A stretch of 64,000 bases of DNA, taken from Nemertoderma westbladi. Its lineage: Eukaryota > Xenacoelomorpha > Nemertodermatida > Nemertodermatidae. Position numbers and translations under genes: made by a program. The stretch lies in the NCBI GenBank assembly GCA_032718475.1, contig JAUCBJ010005606.1:1-64000 (forward strand). Reading direction: 5' to 3'. The notes under the pieces are model-generated. The model was not told the origin of the DNA. It saw only the letters and a program-made list of their open reading frames with translations, and made no database searches. Shown here one piece after another: positions 53,548-64,000 of this stretch (its first letter is position 1; the number at the start of each line of letters is the position of its first letter).

Positions 53548-55623
53548 GTGGCGAGTGGGGGGGGGGGGGGGGTACAGGCGTCCCACCACGGGAGATTAGT
53601 GGTGCGAGGGGGGGCAGACAATGTCCCACGGGCGTCGGCGGATCATGCGAGGGGCAAGTTAGGTGAACCGCAGCACCCGGCGATGGAGAATAGTAGGGGG
53701 ATTACGAATATCCCCAGCAGCATCCAACCAGCTAGAGAGAGAGATGTTGGCGTTGTGAGCAGGCGAGCGAAAAGACGCCGAGCCCAGTCAGAAGACGGAA
53801 GAAGAACAGTGGAGTTTAACCGGGAGGTCAACGAGAGATCTCATGAGCGGGAACGCTACACTGAAGAGAGAAGAAGAGAAGAGAATTGGAGAAGCGTTGC
53901 TACGAGCGACTGGAGAGCGAGGATGGATAGCGAGCCGTCGGTAGTAGAGATGGAGTTGGAGAGTCAGTGGGGTCGAACTCCGGGAGATTGCCGTCGCCCC
54001 GGAGAGACGCAGCCTGGCGAAATATATCATACGCCAGGAGAGGGGTACAGAATGTACTGGTACGAGGACGAGAACAGGAGAGGGGATCGAAGAGAAACTT
54101 CCCAACGGGATATAGCTGCCGATCGAGGGTACGGTAGTCGCAGGGAGGACTTCTTGGATTATTCGAGAAGGTTAAACTTCGGTCCGGAAGGACACATACA
54201 GACTGCAGGACATACTGTAGGCCTTACTGCACATACTATAGGCCATGCTGGGAGAGATAGTGTAGGCGATAGGGTAGCGCGAACAACGGGATTAGATCCG
54301 GAAGTCGCGGCATATATACCGGTAGGTAGGCAAGAAGTGGATAGGCCTATACCGGTACCAGCACAGCAGTATGACTATAATATGCAGGGACATAACATAT
54401 ATCCAGGGGAGGGGAGAGTTATTGCAGATAGGTGTATGGGCCCCAATATATTAACATCAACCCCAGTACCAAACATACCACCGGTGGGGGGGGGGGGGGG
54501 ACAGGGTGACATTCCCCCATTACAATATCAACAATACACTCAACCGGGAATAAGAACATCGAACCCCCTGGACGAGAACAGATCTTGCGACACGGAGATA
54601 TGGAGGGGGCCGTTACCCCCAATGGTATATCCGACGCAAAGAAAGTCAACAGGCCCGACGGGCGGACCGCACCCAACGGGAGAATCTGTACAGCATCCCT
54701 CGAACCCATTGGAAGCACAGGCAATGGGAATGGCAACACTTATCGATGCGCTCAAGACCAGGATCGAGCTACCACCAGTAGAGCCATTTAAATTCGACGG
54801 AAGCAGACCGGAAGAATACCTGCAATTCCGACGCATGTACAGCAACGAGATATTAACTAAGAACCTGACGCAGGCGGAGTGCCTAAAATATCTACAGGTA
54901 TACACAGGAGGCCCAGCGTACGACATCGTGAGGCAGTATCAGGGCATCGAGGGTGGCTTCACGACTGCATGGCGGGCCCTAGACAGGGAATACGGACACC
55001 CTGCCAAGATCATCCGGCAGACCCTGAGGGGAATAACATCGGGTGGCCTACAGGATAACCCTGTTAGCATAAAGACCTTCGCGAACAAGGTCGAGAAGGC
55101 GTTAATCGTGCTGAAAACGCTAGACGCGCCATACGAACTCAACGCATCTAATAATATCACCACGATAGCGCAGGCACTGCCGATCTGGCTGCGCAATAAA
55201 TGGAGAAAGATCGCCTTCTCCACCCGGGAGAAGAAAGGTGCGGAACCGGGCCTAGAGGAAATGTCGAACTTCCTCAACTACGAAGCAGAGTTAATCACGG
55301 ACCCAGTCTACAGCGAGGATAGTCTGGGGAAGGCGCCGAGGGCCGAATACAACAGGCCGAAACCAGAGCACAATGCGGCAAATGCGTTGCCAAAATTAAG
55401 ACAATCCCTACCATACGCGGCGTCACAGGGGACTGCAAGTCCACAGATAGCTGGGAGTGGGGCCAGACTGTGGCACGAACAGGGACAAAATAACAACACA
55501 AACAAATATAATCCCAACACACCCAGTAGGCCAAACCCAAATAACCAAAACACTAAACCGGTAGACGTGAACCTACGCGCAATACGTATAGGGCTATATA
55601 GGGAATGTTACAACCCAGAATAG
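53548..55623 (+). pseudogene. BEL/Pao gag core (DUF1759-type)
   Basis: Open for 691 codons; the nominal first codon is GTG just before a G-run, and the first ATG is 53683. The Arg/Glu-rich N-terminal half is followed by the conserved gag core at about 54737-55320: PPVEPFKFDGSRPEEYLQF, ALDREYGHPAKI and LPIWLRNKWRK, typical of the DUF1759 region. It ends at a TAG (55621) inside what would be the first zinc finger (CYNPE stop KCQLHK). A G-run of about 14 occurs at 54486. Upstream, an open segment at 53331-53666 belongs to the same polyprotein in another frame. Confidence 0.75.
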
Positions 55624-56115
55624 AAATGTCAATTGCATAAAGACAGAACCCATAAGACCATGGACTGTAAGCATTGGCTGGCATTACCCGAACAAGATCG
55701 GAAAGCCTATGCGGATAAGAATGGAATTTGTCACCGATGTGTGGTAGGAGGACACAAGGTTGAAGAGTGTAAGGAGACACCAGTAAGATTCGGTCAAGGC
55801 AAAGGTCAAACAATGGCGACAAGCACCATAGGGGCGAAGAAAAGGGGAACGGTGCTACTGGGGGTGGTACCGGTGAGGGTAATAGGAGAGGGCGGTCGAT
55901 CAGTTACTACCTTGATGCTGGTTGACAGTGGAGCAGCCTTCACATTGGTGGAGAATTGGGTGGCTGAAGAGATAGGGTTACAGACGAGGCCAAGCAGAAT
56001 GGCGGTAACTACCATCTCCAGCAAAGATGAGGTCCTGGAGATGAGGACGGGAAGGTGCGAGATATCAGCGATAGCACCGGGATGTGACTATGGGGCGACC
56101 ATCGACCCCATCTAG
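55624..56115 (+). pseudogene. BEL zinc knuckle and aspartic protease
   Basis: In frame with the gag core beyond its TAG. Zinc-binding residues HKTMDC and CHRCVVGGHKVEEC (CCHC knuckle), then a retropepsin-like core LMLVDSGAAFTLV with the DSG catalytic triplet at about 55922. It ends at TAG 56113-56115, after which the same frame continues (VIESINI...). Processes the polyprotein in functional elements. Confidence 0.75.
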
Positions 56116-58332
56116 GTAATAGAATCAATCAACATAAACACCAGCCGACCAACTAACATCGAGGTCGACCAGTATAGATTCCTGGACAACATCGATTTCT
56201 CGATACCAGAGGTGGACGTCAGGAAGGTATCCATCATAGTGGGAATGGACTGCCCGACGGCTCACGAAAGAGTACAGACGATCTTCGGGGAAGACAGACA
56301 GCGCGATCCGATGGCAATTCTCACACCATTCGGATGGACGCTGAGCGGCCCAATCAAAACCAAAATTCCATTTAGGATGTCGGAGACATCGGGGTGCATG
56401 TTCGCGGGGACTATGAGGGAGATGGAAGATGAAGGAGCGGAGGAACAGCTGAAGAGACTGTTGAGGCAGGCTTTTGAAGGACTGAAGGAGACCGGGGTCG
56501 GAACCTCGGTAGAGGATAAACAGGCAGTTGCAGAGTGTGAAGGAGTCGATGAGATGCGACGAGGGACGGTACACCATAGGCATGGTGTGGAAACAGCCGA
56601 AGTTGCCGTTGCCTGACAACAAGAGGATGGTACTCACGAGGCTTCGCATACTGAAGCAAACGCTTAAACGGAGCCCCGAGAAGGATGAGTACATCCATAG
56701 GACGATAAAGAAGTACGCCGAGAAAGGATGGGCCGTGGAGTTGCCGGTTGACGAACCAATCACGGACAGGACCTACTACCTGCCACTTCATGTGGCTTTA
56801 GACCCAAAGAAGGGTAACTGCGGATGGTGGTTGACGCATCGGCTAAAACCAATGGCAAGAGCCTGAACGACTATCTGCTCAAGGGCCCCAATATCTACAA
56901 CTCGGGGATAGAGGTCTTGTTGAGATTTAGGAATGGGAGGCACACCTTCACGTGCGACATCGAAGGCATGTTCAACCAGGTCCGTATGACGGAGGAGGAC
57001 AGCGACAGCCAGCGCTTCCTATGGTACAACGGCGACGAGGAATCATCGACAATACCGATGTACAAGATGGTGGTGCAGAACATGGGGGCCAAGTCGTCCT
57101 CATTCACGACGACTGTGGCTGTAAGAGATACGGTAGAGGGGAAAGAGGGGAAGTATAGCGCCAAAGCGATCGATATGATTCGACACAGCTTCTATGTAGA
57201 CGACGGGATGGAGTCTGGAAACACGGTTAAAGAATTACTGGACACAGGGCGCGAGGTTCGCGACATCCTGAAAGGATCCGGATTTAACCTGACCAAGTTT
57301 CAGTCCAGCTCAGAGGAGTTTATGAAAGCCATAGAGGACAGGCGGCCAGAGTCGACCATGGACAACCCCACAACAGCCAAGGGACAGGACATGGCGGACA
57401 AGAGAGTAGAGTCTCAGCAGAAGGCGCTGGGGATCGTGTGGAACCGGGAGACGGACGAGTTCAAGTACCAACAGAGCCAGGAGGGCGCGGAGATCCACAC
57501 AAAGAGGGGCTATGTATCGTACATAGCAAGGATATACGATCCCTTAGGCCTGGCATCCCCATTGTTAGTCACGGGGAAGCAGATACTTAAGAAAGTATAT
57601 AAGTTAAAGGACGAGTGGGATACGGAGGTCCCGGAAGAGATATGCAAGCAATGGAGCAAGTGGACAGGGAGTCAAGAACAGATGGGGACGTACAGCATGC
57701 CACGCGTGTATTTCCCGAACGGGGACATGACGGATCTGGACCTACACATGTTCTCCGATGCATCATTGGAAGCATACGGAGCGGCACTCTACCTAGTACA
57801 GCGAAAGGGGGCTCATAAGCCCAGACTTGCATTCAGTAAAGCAAAGTCGATGCCGCCAGATTCAGCATCAGTCCCAAAATTCGAGTTGACAGCTGCAAGA
57901 TTAGGAGTAAGGGCCACAGCCTACTTGATGGACACTATTCCCAACATAGTGGAAACACACTACTGGATGGACTCCATGGTAGTGCTCGGGTGGCTGCACA
58001 ACGAGAAGACGAGATACCCTATATTCGTCGTGAATAGGGTGGACGAAATATGGGCGACGACAGACTTGGAAAGGTGGCACTACTGCCCAACGGACGAGAA
58101 CCCAGCAGACTTGTTATCGAGGGGTGTGGCACGCCACACTTTCTCAAAGAAGGAAGTGCTATGGCAGCATGGGCCACACTTCCTGAATGATAGATCGGCC
58201 TGGCCACCAATGAAGAAGGTGGACCCGGGCTCAGAGGAAGTAGCACCAGGGGAAGAGGGAGAAGATTCAGAAGGAGAAGAGATATATAGTCAGATGGTGA
58301 GGGAAGTCAGGGAGGTACAACCGAAATTATAA
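56116..58332 (+). pseudogene. BEL/Pao reverse transcriptase and RNase H
   Basis: The linker 56116-56560 (IIVGMDCPTAHERV) is followed by frameshifts near 56560 and 56815, then a 502-codon open frame from 56824. RT: RMVVDASAKTNGKSLNDYL, TCDIEGMFNQVRM (motif A) and FYVDDGMES (YVDD active site at about 57196). Peptidase_A17-type region: RGYVSYIARIYDPLGLASP. RNase H: FSDAS, FELTAARL, MDSM and ENPAD supply the four acidic residues. Ends at TAA 58330-58332 in frame with the integrase. Confidence 0.8.
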
Positions 58333-59694
58333 GAGCCATGTGACAACCCGACGGATAGGATACTCAGCTACAGCTCCAGTTGGTACAAGACCAAGAAGTT
58401 GGTAGCGTACTGGAGGGCCTACGGGGATTTCCTCAAGGGAGTTGGCAAGGACGCCAAGAGGAAACCAAATATCTATCGAGTTAGCAAACAACAACATCTT
58501 CGTCGGGACAGCGAGCTCATCACGCTGTCACCACAACTCAACGATGACGGGATTCTAGTGATGAATTCCAGAGTGCTGAATAACAACAGCCTTATCATTC
58601 CACCAAAACCCATTATCATCCCCAACAGATCGCTGATAGTCCACCAGATCAATTGGGACTCCCACAAGTCGATAGGCACCAACCAGACCCTCACAGAGAT
58701 ACGGAGGACCTTCTGGATCGCGCAGCTAAGAAAGAAGGTGAAGGCGGTAGTGGGGCAGTGCCAGACCTGCCGACGGACAAGGAAGGAGAGGGCCGTACAG
58801 GAGATGGCGCCATTACCGGCCAGTAGAGTGAGACAGCACGACCCGCCATTCACGCACTGCGGCGTAGACATGTACGGGCTGATTAAGATCAAGGTGATGC
58901 GACACACGGAGAAACGATACGGCATCATCTTCGTATGTAACAACACGAGGGCGGTAGGAATAGAACTCGCCCAAGACGCCACGGCATCGGCATTCATCAA
59001 TGCCTTAGAGAGATTTAGAGACCGCAAAGGTGGAACGATCGCAGTGATCTATTCCGACAATGGAACCAACTATGTGGGAGCGGAGAACGAGTTGGCGGAG
59101 GCCTTGGACATCCTAGAAGGAGAAGAGGTCAGGGCAGCCATGAGGATACAACAGGTGAAGTGGGAAAGGAGGACGCCGTATGCGCCACATACGTTAGGAT
59201 GCGTCGAGAGGCTTGTGGGTAGTTCCAAGCATCTGATGACGAAGTTGATGAACACCCACATGGTGACAGAGGACATTCTAAGAACGGTGCTAGCTAAGTG
59301 TGAGGGAATCATTAATAGCAGACCGCTATACCCGGAGAATGACGACCCGGAATCACTAGACGTGCTAACACCGAGCCAATTTCTGATGGAAAGGCCAGCG
59401 ACCATCGACATGCGGGGTGTAGACCCAGATGACATACACTCCCGACAGAGTTGGAAAGTCGCCAAGGCGATAAGCGCCGAGTATTGGAGGAGGTGGGTCG
59501 AGGAATACCTACCCACATTACACAGGAGGAGCAAGTGGAGAAACACCACTCGAGAGTTAAAGAAAGGTGACTTAGTGATCGTCACTGACGACACAATCAT
59601 CAACAATCAGTGGAGGCTAGCGAGAGTAGTAGACACTTACCCTGACGAGGACGGAAGAGTCCGATCGGTGGAAGTGCGGATAGGGGTAAGATAG
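58333..59694 (+). pseudogene. BEL/Pao integrase
   Basis: Open from 58333 after an in-frame stop; the first ATG is 58399 or earlier methionines are absent. Zinc-binding HHCC region (VHQINWDSH ... CQTC, about 58640-58770), rve catalytic core with HCGVDMYG (first Asp, about 58865), YSDNGTNY (second Asp, about 59055) and LGCVERLVGS (Glu, about 59210), then a C-terminal DUF5641-type segment (LKKGDLVIVTDD). Ends TAG 59692-59694. Catalytic residues are intact. Confidence 0.8.
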
Positions 59695-59894
59695 GAGCTA
59701 AAGATAGAAAGACCTACAGGAGGACTGTAGGGAAGTGCTGCCTATTATAAGGGGCAGCATAGAGTTTAGTCGTCCAAGTGTTGGACTGAGGGGGGTGGGA
59801 TTGAGGGCGAGACGCCCTTCCCACACAAAATATAAAAAAATAATAAAAATAATAAATTGATGATTGTGGTGCATATAATGCTAATGCTAAATAA

Positions 59895-60930
59895 TTGTGG
59901 TGCATATGTGTGTTGCGTCTCAAATTCGCAAAACTCGAATCTAAGAAACCAATAAGAATGGACAGATGCATATCAACGCTATGTCCCATAATTAAAGACG
60001 GCAAGAAATACATAGGAACACTATTAAATAACGCACTAGAAGGGTTAGGGGTTATATATCCCATTATTATTCCAAAACAGTCACAAATAGTTGTTAAAAT
60101 CATAGCGGATTGCCATACGAAGGTTCAGCATCGCGTAACAAAAGAAACTATGGCAAGAGATAAGACTAAATTATTGGATACATTCGTTAAGAACAGATAA
60201 TGACACCATTGCCAGAAGAACGTCTTACGGCGTATTTTACATTTTTCGCATTTTACAAATAGCGGAGTAAATCTATTTTGACATATAAGAGTGAAGATAG
60301 GACGCAAATACGACAAGGTGGGGTGCGATAATGGTATGTTACGCCAGCAGGGTGGTCGCTCTTTAAATAGTGAGGAATGTAAAGTGTGGAGGCATTCATT
60401 AACACATTACGATGTTTCATCAGCAACCACGGAGGGATGAAAACTATAAATTCTGACAACGGGGGAAACTTCATAGGTTCGAATGAGGAACTGAGAACAC
60501 TATACCAATACGCACAGACGCAAGAAGTTAATGCAACATCTATGAGAAACTGGCTATTGAAATTCCATATGACATAGGCACCACATTCCTCAGGGGTGTG
60601 GTAGCAGTTAATTGGTACAACTAAGAAGCAGATGTTAGCGGTTACACGGAACAGATGTCTTAATGAAGATACACTAGCAACAATATTTGCCGAGACAGCA
60701 GCCATTATGCACCCAAAGTGATGACCCGGAGTCGTATGAGGTACTTACACCAAGCCACCTGCTACTACAGAGGCCAGTACAGGTACTGACGCTGGAGTTA
60801 ATTGATGGCAGAGATTCCTATTCCAAGCGGACGTTGAAGGTAGGTAAAGAAATTTAAAGATTATTCTGGTAGAGATGGGTAGAGGATAGCAGGAGCAGGA
60901 ATAAACTGGAATAGAAAATATAACTGATAA
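59895..60930 (+). pseudogene. second BEL/Pao element, integrase remnant
   Basis: A different, AT-rich and more decayed copy. 59895-60200 encodes the zinc-binding region (LEGLGVIYPIIIPKQSQIVV). 60386-60577 holds MKTINSDNGGNFIGSNEEL (second catalytic Asp), then a stop, then GTTKKQMLAV and the DDPESYEVLTPS and WVEDS segments to about 60900. Multiple stops. Older than its neighbour, judging by decay. Confidence 0.75.
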
Positions 60931-61489
60931 CTTTCATCCACATCAAGATGCCGTGTGTCCTTCCTTCATGTCATTTAAGCAGTTCCGTCACTCTATGTTA
61001 CGGCAGCTTATTATATATAACACGTCCAAACCATTTCGGCACCTTTGGACTGCGACTACAGAGACGATATAACGAGTTTGTATTTAATCAGTAGAGGTTT
61101 AATTAAACTAATCCCATGCCATATAGAGAGAACAAACCAAATATACAGTAGTCATAGTTTCATAGTCCATATTAGTTGAGAAAATTCCAAGATAATCATA
61201 AGTTATGTAAGTTATCACATTTTGACTTTATTATTGTTATATTAATTTGAGTATTAAATCTTAATATCATAAACTGTAGAACCATTCTGACTTCCAGACT
61301 TGTCCAAGTCTACACAGGGCTATACATATCATCCAACTCAAAGAACATTCGCAATGGTCGTAAAAAAGTCACATATCCATAATGTTTGTATAAAGTAAAC
61401 CGTTGTATAAAGGCAACAAATATCTATTCCACTCTACCCACGTAGTTAAATTCCATTTCCTTTTCCAAATAAGCTCTAATATTAATATC
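60931..61489. other. spacer with possible 3' LTR
   Basis: 61010-61190 starts TATAACACGTCC and matches 35511-35700. Its place directly after the integrase remnant fits an LTR of the second BEL family. No gene. Confidence 0.4.
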
Positions 61490-61647
61490 TGTACGCAACA
61501 TATTCCTCCCTCGTTACTGCGGACACTAGTACACTATTAATTAATTAATGTTGAACTAAATGTAGAAAATGTAGTCAATTTCTATTATATTTGTTAGATT
61601 GAGGCAATATTCTTCAAATAATGTAATATTGTTTGTTTTAAGATAGA
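61490..61647 (+). promoter_or_regulatory. conserved 5' flank of receptor D
   Basis: Aligns with 41740-41962 upstream of receptor C. It is shorter because of deletions; homology runs to the start codon. Confidence 0.45.
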
Positions 61648-64000
61648 ATGCTGCGATACTCCATAAATACTGTTTTCCTATATATTTTAATTTTAATTAC
61701 TCATACCAGTTATTGTTTAGCAGCTGAAACTATTGCTCAGATAAGTGATGAAAGTGAACTCGTAGAAGAATACAAGGGGCCAAAGGAGTCTGTTGACTGC
61801 AGTTGTTCATCTAATCAGGATCCATGTCATCTAAGATCCCGAGATATACTTAAAGGGGAAGAATATGTGAGCTGCACAAATTCAAATGGAGAACGTAATG
61901 AATGGTACTACAGAGATCAAAGGTTAACACCTGATGAATTTATCCAACCGGACGAGACACGATATCATATAACAAGTGTTGATTATTGGAAATATAACAC
62001 ATCGCCATTAGAGTGCAAAACAAAGAAGAAAAAACACGATGACAGATGCGAAATAACTCTCATTATAGAATATCCTGCAGAAAAGGTTCAAGTATATCAT
62101 GGTATATTGCCGTTGACTGATTTAAGAGTTAAGGCCGGTGATGATGTTGTGTTACGATGCAAATATACAGATGGTTATCCTAAGACACAAACCCATCTAT
62201 GGTATAAAGATGATGCTATTTTACCAGGTGATTTCTCCAATACGCTTTCCATTACAGATATATTGAAAACAGATGCTGGACGATACAAATGTGCTGCTAA
62301 AACAACATATAGCTTTGGGTCTGATTACGAGATAATTCAGTCAAACAGTGGAAAAATTACAGTTGAATATTGTGATAATGTAATACTATATTTTAGTTAT
62401 AAATGGTACGAACCACAAGCTGATAGCCTCTCGAAATACAAAGTAACAATTGTAGTTGGGGAATTTGCAAAGTTTATGTGGAGATTCAAGTCATCAACTA
62501 ATATGTTTTTCGTATGGAACGGAAAAGCAACACAAGAGTTCGGACAATCACTTGAATTTACAGCTACAAAGGAGAGTAAAGGGATTGTAAATACTGAGGC
62601 AGAATGCAGTTTCCAGTGTGAAGATTGCCGTTCTGTAAGTTACAGAGCACAAATAGATATTGATACAATATACTGCATCGATGCAAAGCTGCGAATTACC
62701 ACCAATGGGGAAGCACCCCTAAAGCTAAATGATGGAAGCTTCCTTGTTATGAAAGACAGTGACGTTGTGATGCAACTAGAGGTTGATGCTAATATAGACC
62801 ACCAATTTGCCTGGAATGGACCTGGAATTCGTTCATTGGTTGAATCCTTTAATAAATCCAAACAACATTTTCAAGCAACACCAAATAGAAATGGCAAATT
62901 CGGTGCAACAGTTTCTTGTTTTTACAATTTAGAATTCGAATATGAAAACCACCATAATTTTGATTTTAACTTAACAGTTGGAGTGTCTCCAGATTTGGAA
63001 ATAGAAAAACAAGACATGTATGTTGATAAATCAGGTAATGTAACCATGATGTGTAAAGCCGTAAGCAATCCACCACCTACAGGAGTTTACGGGGCTGTGC
63101 ACTGGCGATATAATGATCCAAATAGTTATCCAATTCAAGCAGATAACCAAAAGACATTCCTTTCAATAGACTCGGAGGATATATCAAGTAATGGCATTAT
63201 TACACATTGGAATACTGAAACATTTTTAAAAATAACAAATATTGAAGTAAAAGATGCTGGAATATATTATTGTGATTTCATTAATGGCGTTGGAATACTT
63301 GGAAGTGGTGTAATTTCCCTTCATGTCAGATCTGAACCAGAAAGTATTGATGTAAGTTCATTGGAAGTCAAGTATATCGATGCATCAACCATGGAAATAA
63401 CATGGAATGAAAGCTTTAATGGTGGGTATGCACAGTATTATCTGATAGAGTTATATAGTCTACAACAAGATATAACTAACGATACATCTCCAAATTTAAT
63501 ACAGTCGTTAAATCTAACAAACAGAAGATTTGTTCAAGGAGGTATTAGTGATCAGCATTCCTATGAAATAATTTGTCAATCATGCAACCAACTAGGTTGC
63601 AGTAGAAAGAACAATGCCTTTATTCAGTACGATTATAATGCAGAGAAATTAACTGGTGGTTCATCAGCTGGAACGACAATTGTCATTGCAGTCGTGGTGT
63701 CAGTAACTATAATTGTAATCATGGTTATTGCTTTGTATTATTTTGTAGTTCGAGTAACAGCAAGACGATCTGATAAATTTAAATCATTTGAAAATCCCCC
63801 AAAGCAAGGTAACTCACAGGCGGTTGTGGGTGATGATGATTATATGGTGTATGATGTAAACAAAAGAGCAAGCAACAGGAAATCTCTCACTGAGTATGCT
63901 CTCAGAAAAAAACATAATCGTGAATCTTCACATCCAAAAGAGATAGACATGAACAAAGATGCGGCTGATTTGTATGCAGAGTATGCAGTTTCTGGAGGAT
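61648..64000 (+). CDS. receptor D (partial, runs off the window)
   Basis: ATG at 61648 (MLRYSINTVF), open without a stop to the last base: 784 complete codons. Nearly identical to receptor C over most of its length, with the same domains: signal peptide, cysteine-rich module, canonical Ig, two Ig-like modules, I-set-like Ig, FN3-like, transmembrane helix about 678-701, and the start of the tail up to AEYAVSGG. Relative to C there are two single-codon insertions in the cysteine-rich module (near DSVDC and KKRQKKC) and one codon missing in the tail; all keep frame. Substitutions cluster in the cysteine-rich module and the first Ig-like module. Function inferred as for C. The C-terminus is outside the window. 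Confidence 0.9.
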   Translation, partial: MLRYSINTVFLYILILITHTSYCLAAETIAQISDESELVEEYKGPKESVDCSCSSNQDPCHLRSRDILKGEEYVSCTNSNGERNEWYYRDQRLTPDEFIQPDETRYHITSVDYWKYNTSPLECKTKKKKHDDRCEITLIIEYPAEKVQVYHGILPLTDLRVKAGDDVVLRCKYTDGYPKTQTHLWYKDDAILPGDFSNTLSITDILKTDAGRYKCAAKTTYSFGSDYEIIQSNSGKITVEYCDNVILYFSYKWYEPQADSLSKYKVTIVVGEFAKFMWRFKSSTNMFFVWNGKATQEFGQSLEFTATKESKGIVNTEAECSFQCEDCRSVSYRAQIDIDTIYCIDAKLRITTNGEAPLKLNDGSFLVMKDSDVVMQLEVDANIDHQFAWNGPGIRSLVESFNKSKQHFQATPNRNGKFGATVSCFYNLEFEYENHHNFDFNLTVGVSPDLEIEKQDMYVDKSGNVTMMCKAVSNPPPTGVYGAVHWRYNDPNSYPIQADNQKTFLSIDSEDISSNGIITHWNTETFLKITNIEVKDAGIYYCDFINGVGILGSGVISLHVRSEPESIDVSSLEVKYIDASTMEITWNESFNGGYAQYYLIELYSLQQDITNDTSPNLIQSLNLTNRRFVQGGISDQHSYEIICQSCNQLGCSRKNNAFIQYDYNAEKLTGGSSAGTTIVIAVVVSVTIIVIMVIALYYFVVRVTARRSDKFKSFENPPKQGNSQAVVGDDDYMVYDVNKRASNRKSLTEYALRKKHNRESSHPKEIDMNKDAADLYAEYAVSGG

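Larger units (their letters stand above)
51441..59800 (+). mobile_element. BEL/Pao LTR retrotransposon, frame-broken
   Basis: A GC-rich 8-kb unit encoding gag, CCHC zinc knuckles, aspartic protease, RT, RNase H and integrase in the BEL/Pao order on the + strand. A purine tract (GAGGGGGGTGGGA at about 59788) may be the polypurine tract. LTRs could not be matched by eye. The coding region carries several in-frame stops and frameshifts, so this copy is inactive as read, although all catalytic motifs survive. Its base composition contrasts sharply with the receptor genes. Confidence 0.85.

Noticed and set aside
55621-58332. Non-standard genetic code (stops read as Gln)
   Set aside because: TAG and TAA end the intact receptor genes, so the in-frame stops in the BEL element are better read as decay, error or recoding local to the element.

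Overview
The window is a piece of a eukaryotic, metazoan nuclear genome. It is AT-rich and repeat-dense, with long open frames for Ig/FN3 single-pass receptors using the standard code (the complete genes end in TAA or TAG), non-LTR retrotransposons, a BEL/Pao LTR retrotransposon, tRNA-derived SINEs, inverted-repeat DNA elements and many minisatellites. A marine invertebrate such as a sponge or cnidarian would fit, but nothing here fixes the species.

The real gene content is a tandem family of four large receptors, all on the + strand: A (8426-11869), B (23539-26979), C (41963-44839) and D (61648 to the window end, cut off by the edge). Each is one uninterrupted open frame: signal peptide, cysteine-rich N-terminal module, an Ig domain, two Ig-like modules, a membrane-proximal Ig domain, an FN3-like domain, one transmembrane helix, and a long cytoplasmic tail with many tyrosine motifs. 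A and B form one subfamily (tail about 430 aa); C and D form another (C tail about 260 aa). A and B diverge strongly in the distal ectodomain and are nearly identical in the membrane-proximal ectodomain and tail. This is the pattern of polymorphic or diversifying recognition receptors (allorecognition or immunity), which is an inference. The family is the best candidate here for an undescribed system.

Almost everything between the receptors is mobile or repetitive. 0.2-8 kb: a 5'-truncated RTE-like LINE (-), a minisatellite, an unrecognised decayed frame and a second LINE fragment. 11.9-23 kb: a tRNA-SINE abutting the end of gene A, LINE tails, remnants of a GIY-YIG (Penelope-like) element, an integrase-type transposase, a HECT-like gene and a 345-bp MITE. 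27-41.6 kb: a dispersed repeat family with nested insertions, a 19-bp minisatellite, a 20-bp minisatellite, a 157/315-bp satellite that seeds a (ACG)97 tract, a 1.2-kb foldback and a 97-bp satellite. 45-51 kb: a LINE split by a 1.66-kb inverted-repeat element with 9-bp target duplications, a foldback made of two opposed minisatellite arrays with 8-bp target duplications, and a 0.9-kb palindromic element. 51.4-59.8 kb: a GC-rich, frame-broken BEL/Pao element followed by remains of a second one.

The receptor cluster therefore appears to have grown by tandem duplication, with the spacers inflated by successive insertions. Long poly(C)/poly(G) runs occur repeatedly, and several frame breaks sit on them, so some apparent mutations may be base-calling artefacts.
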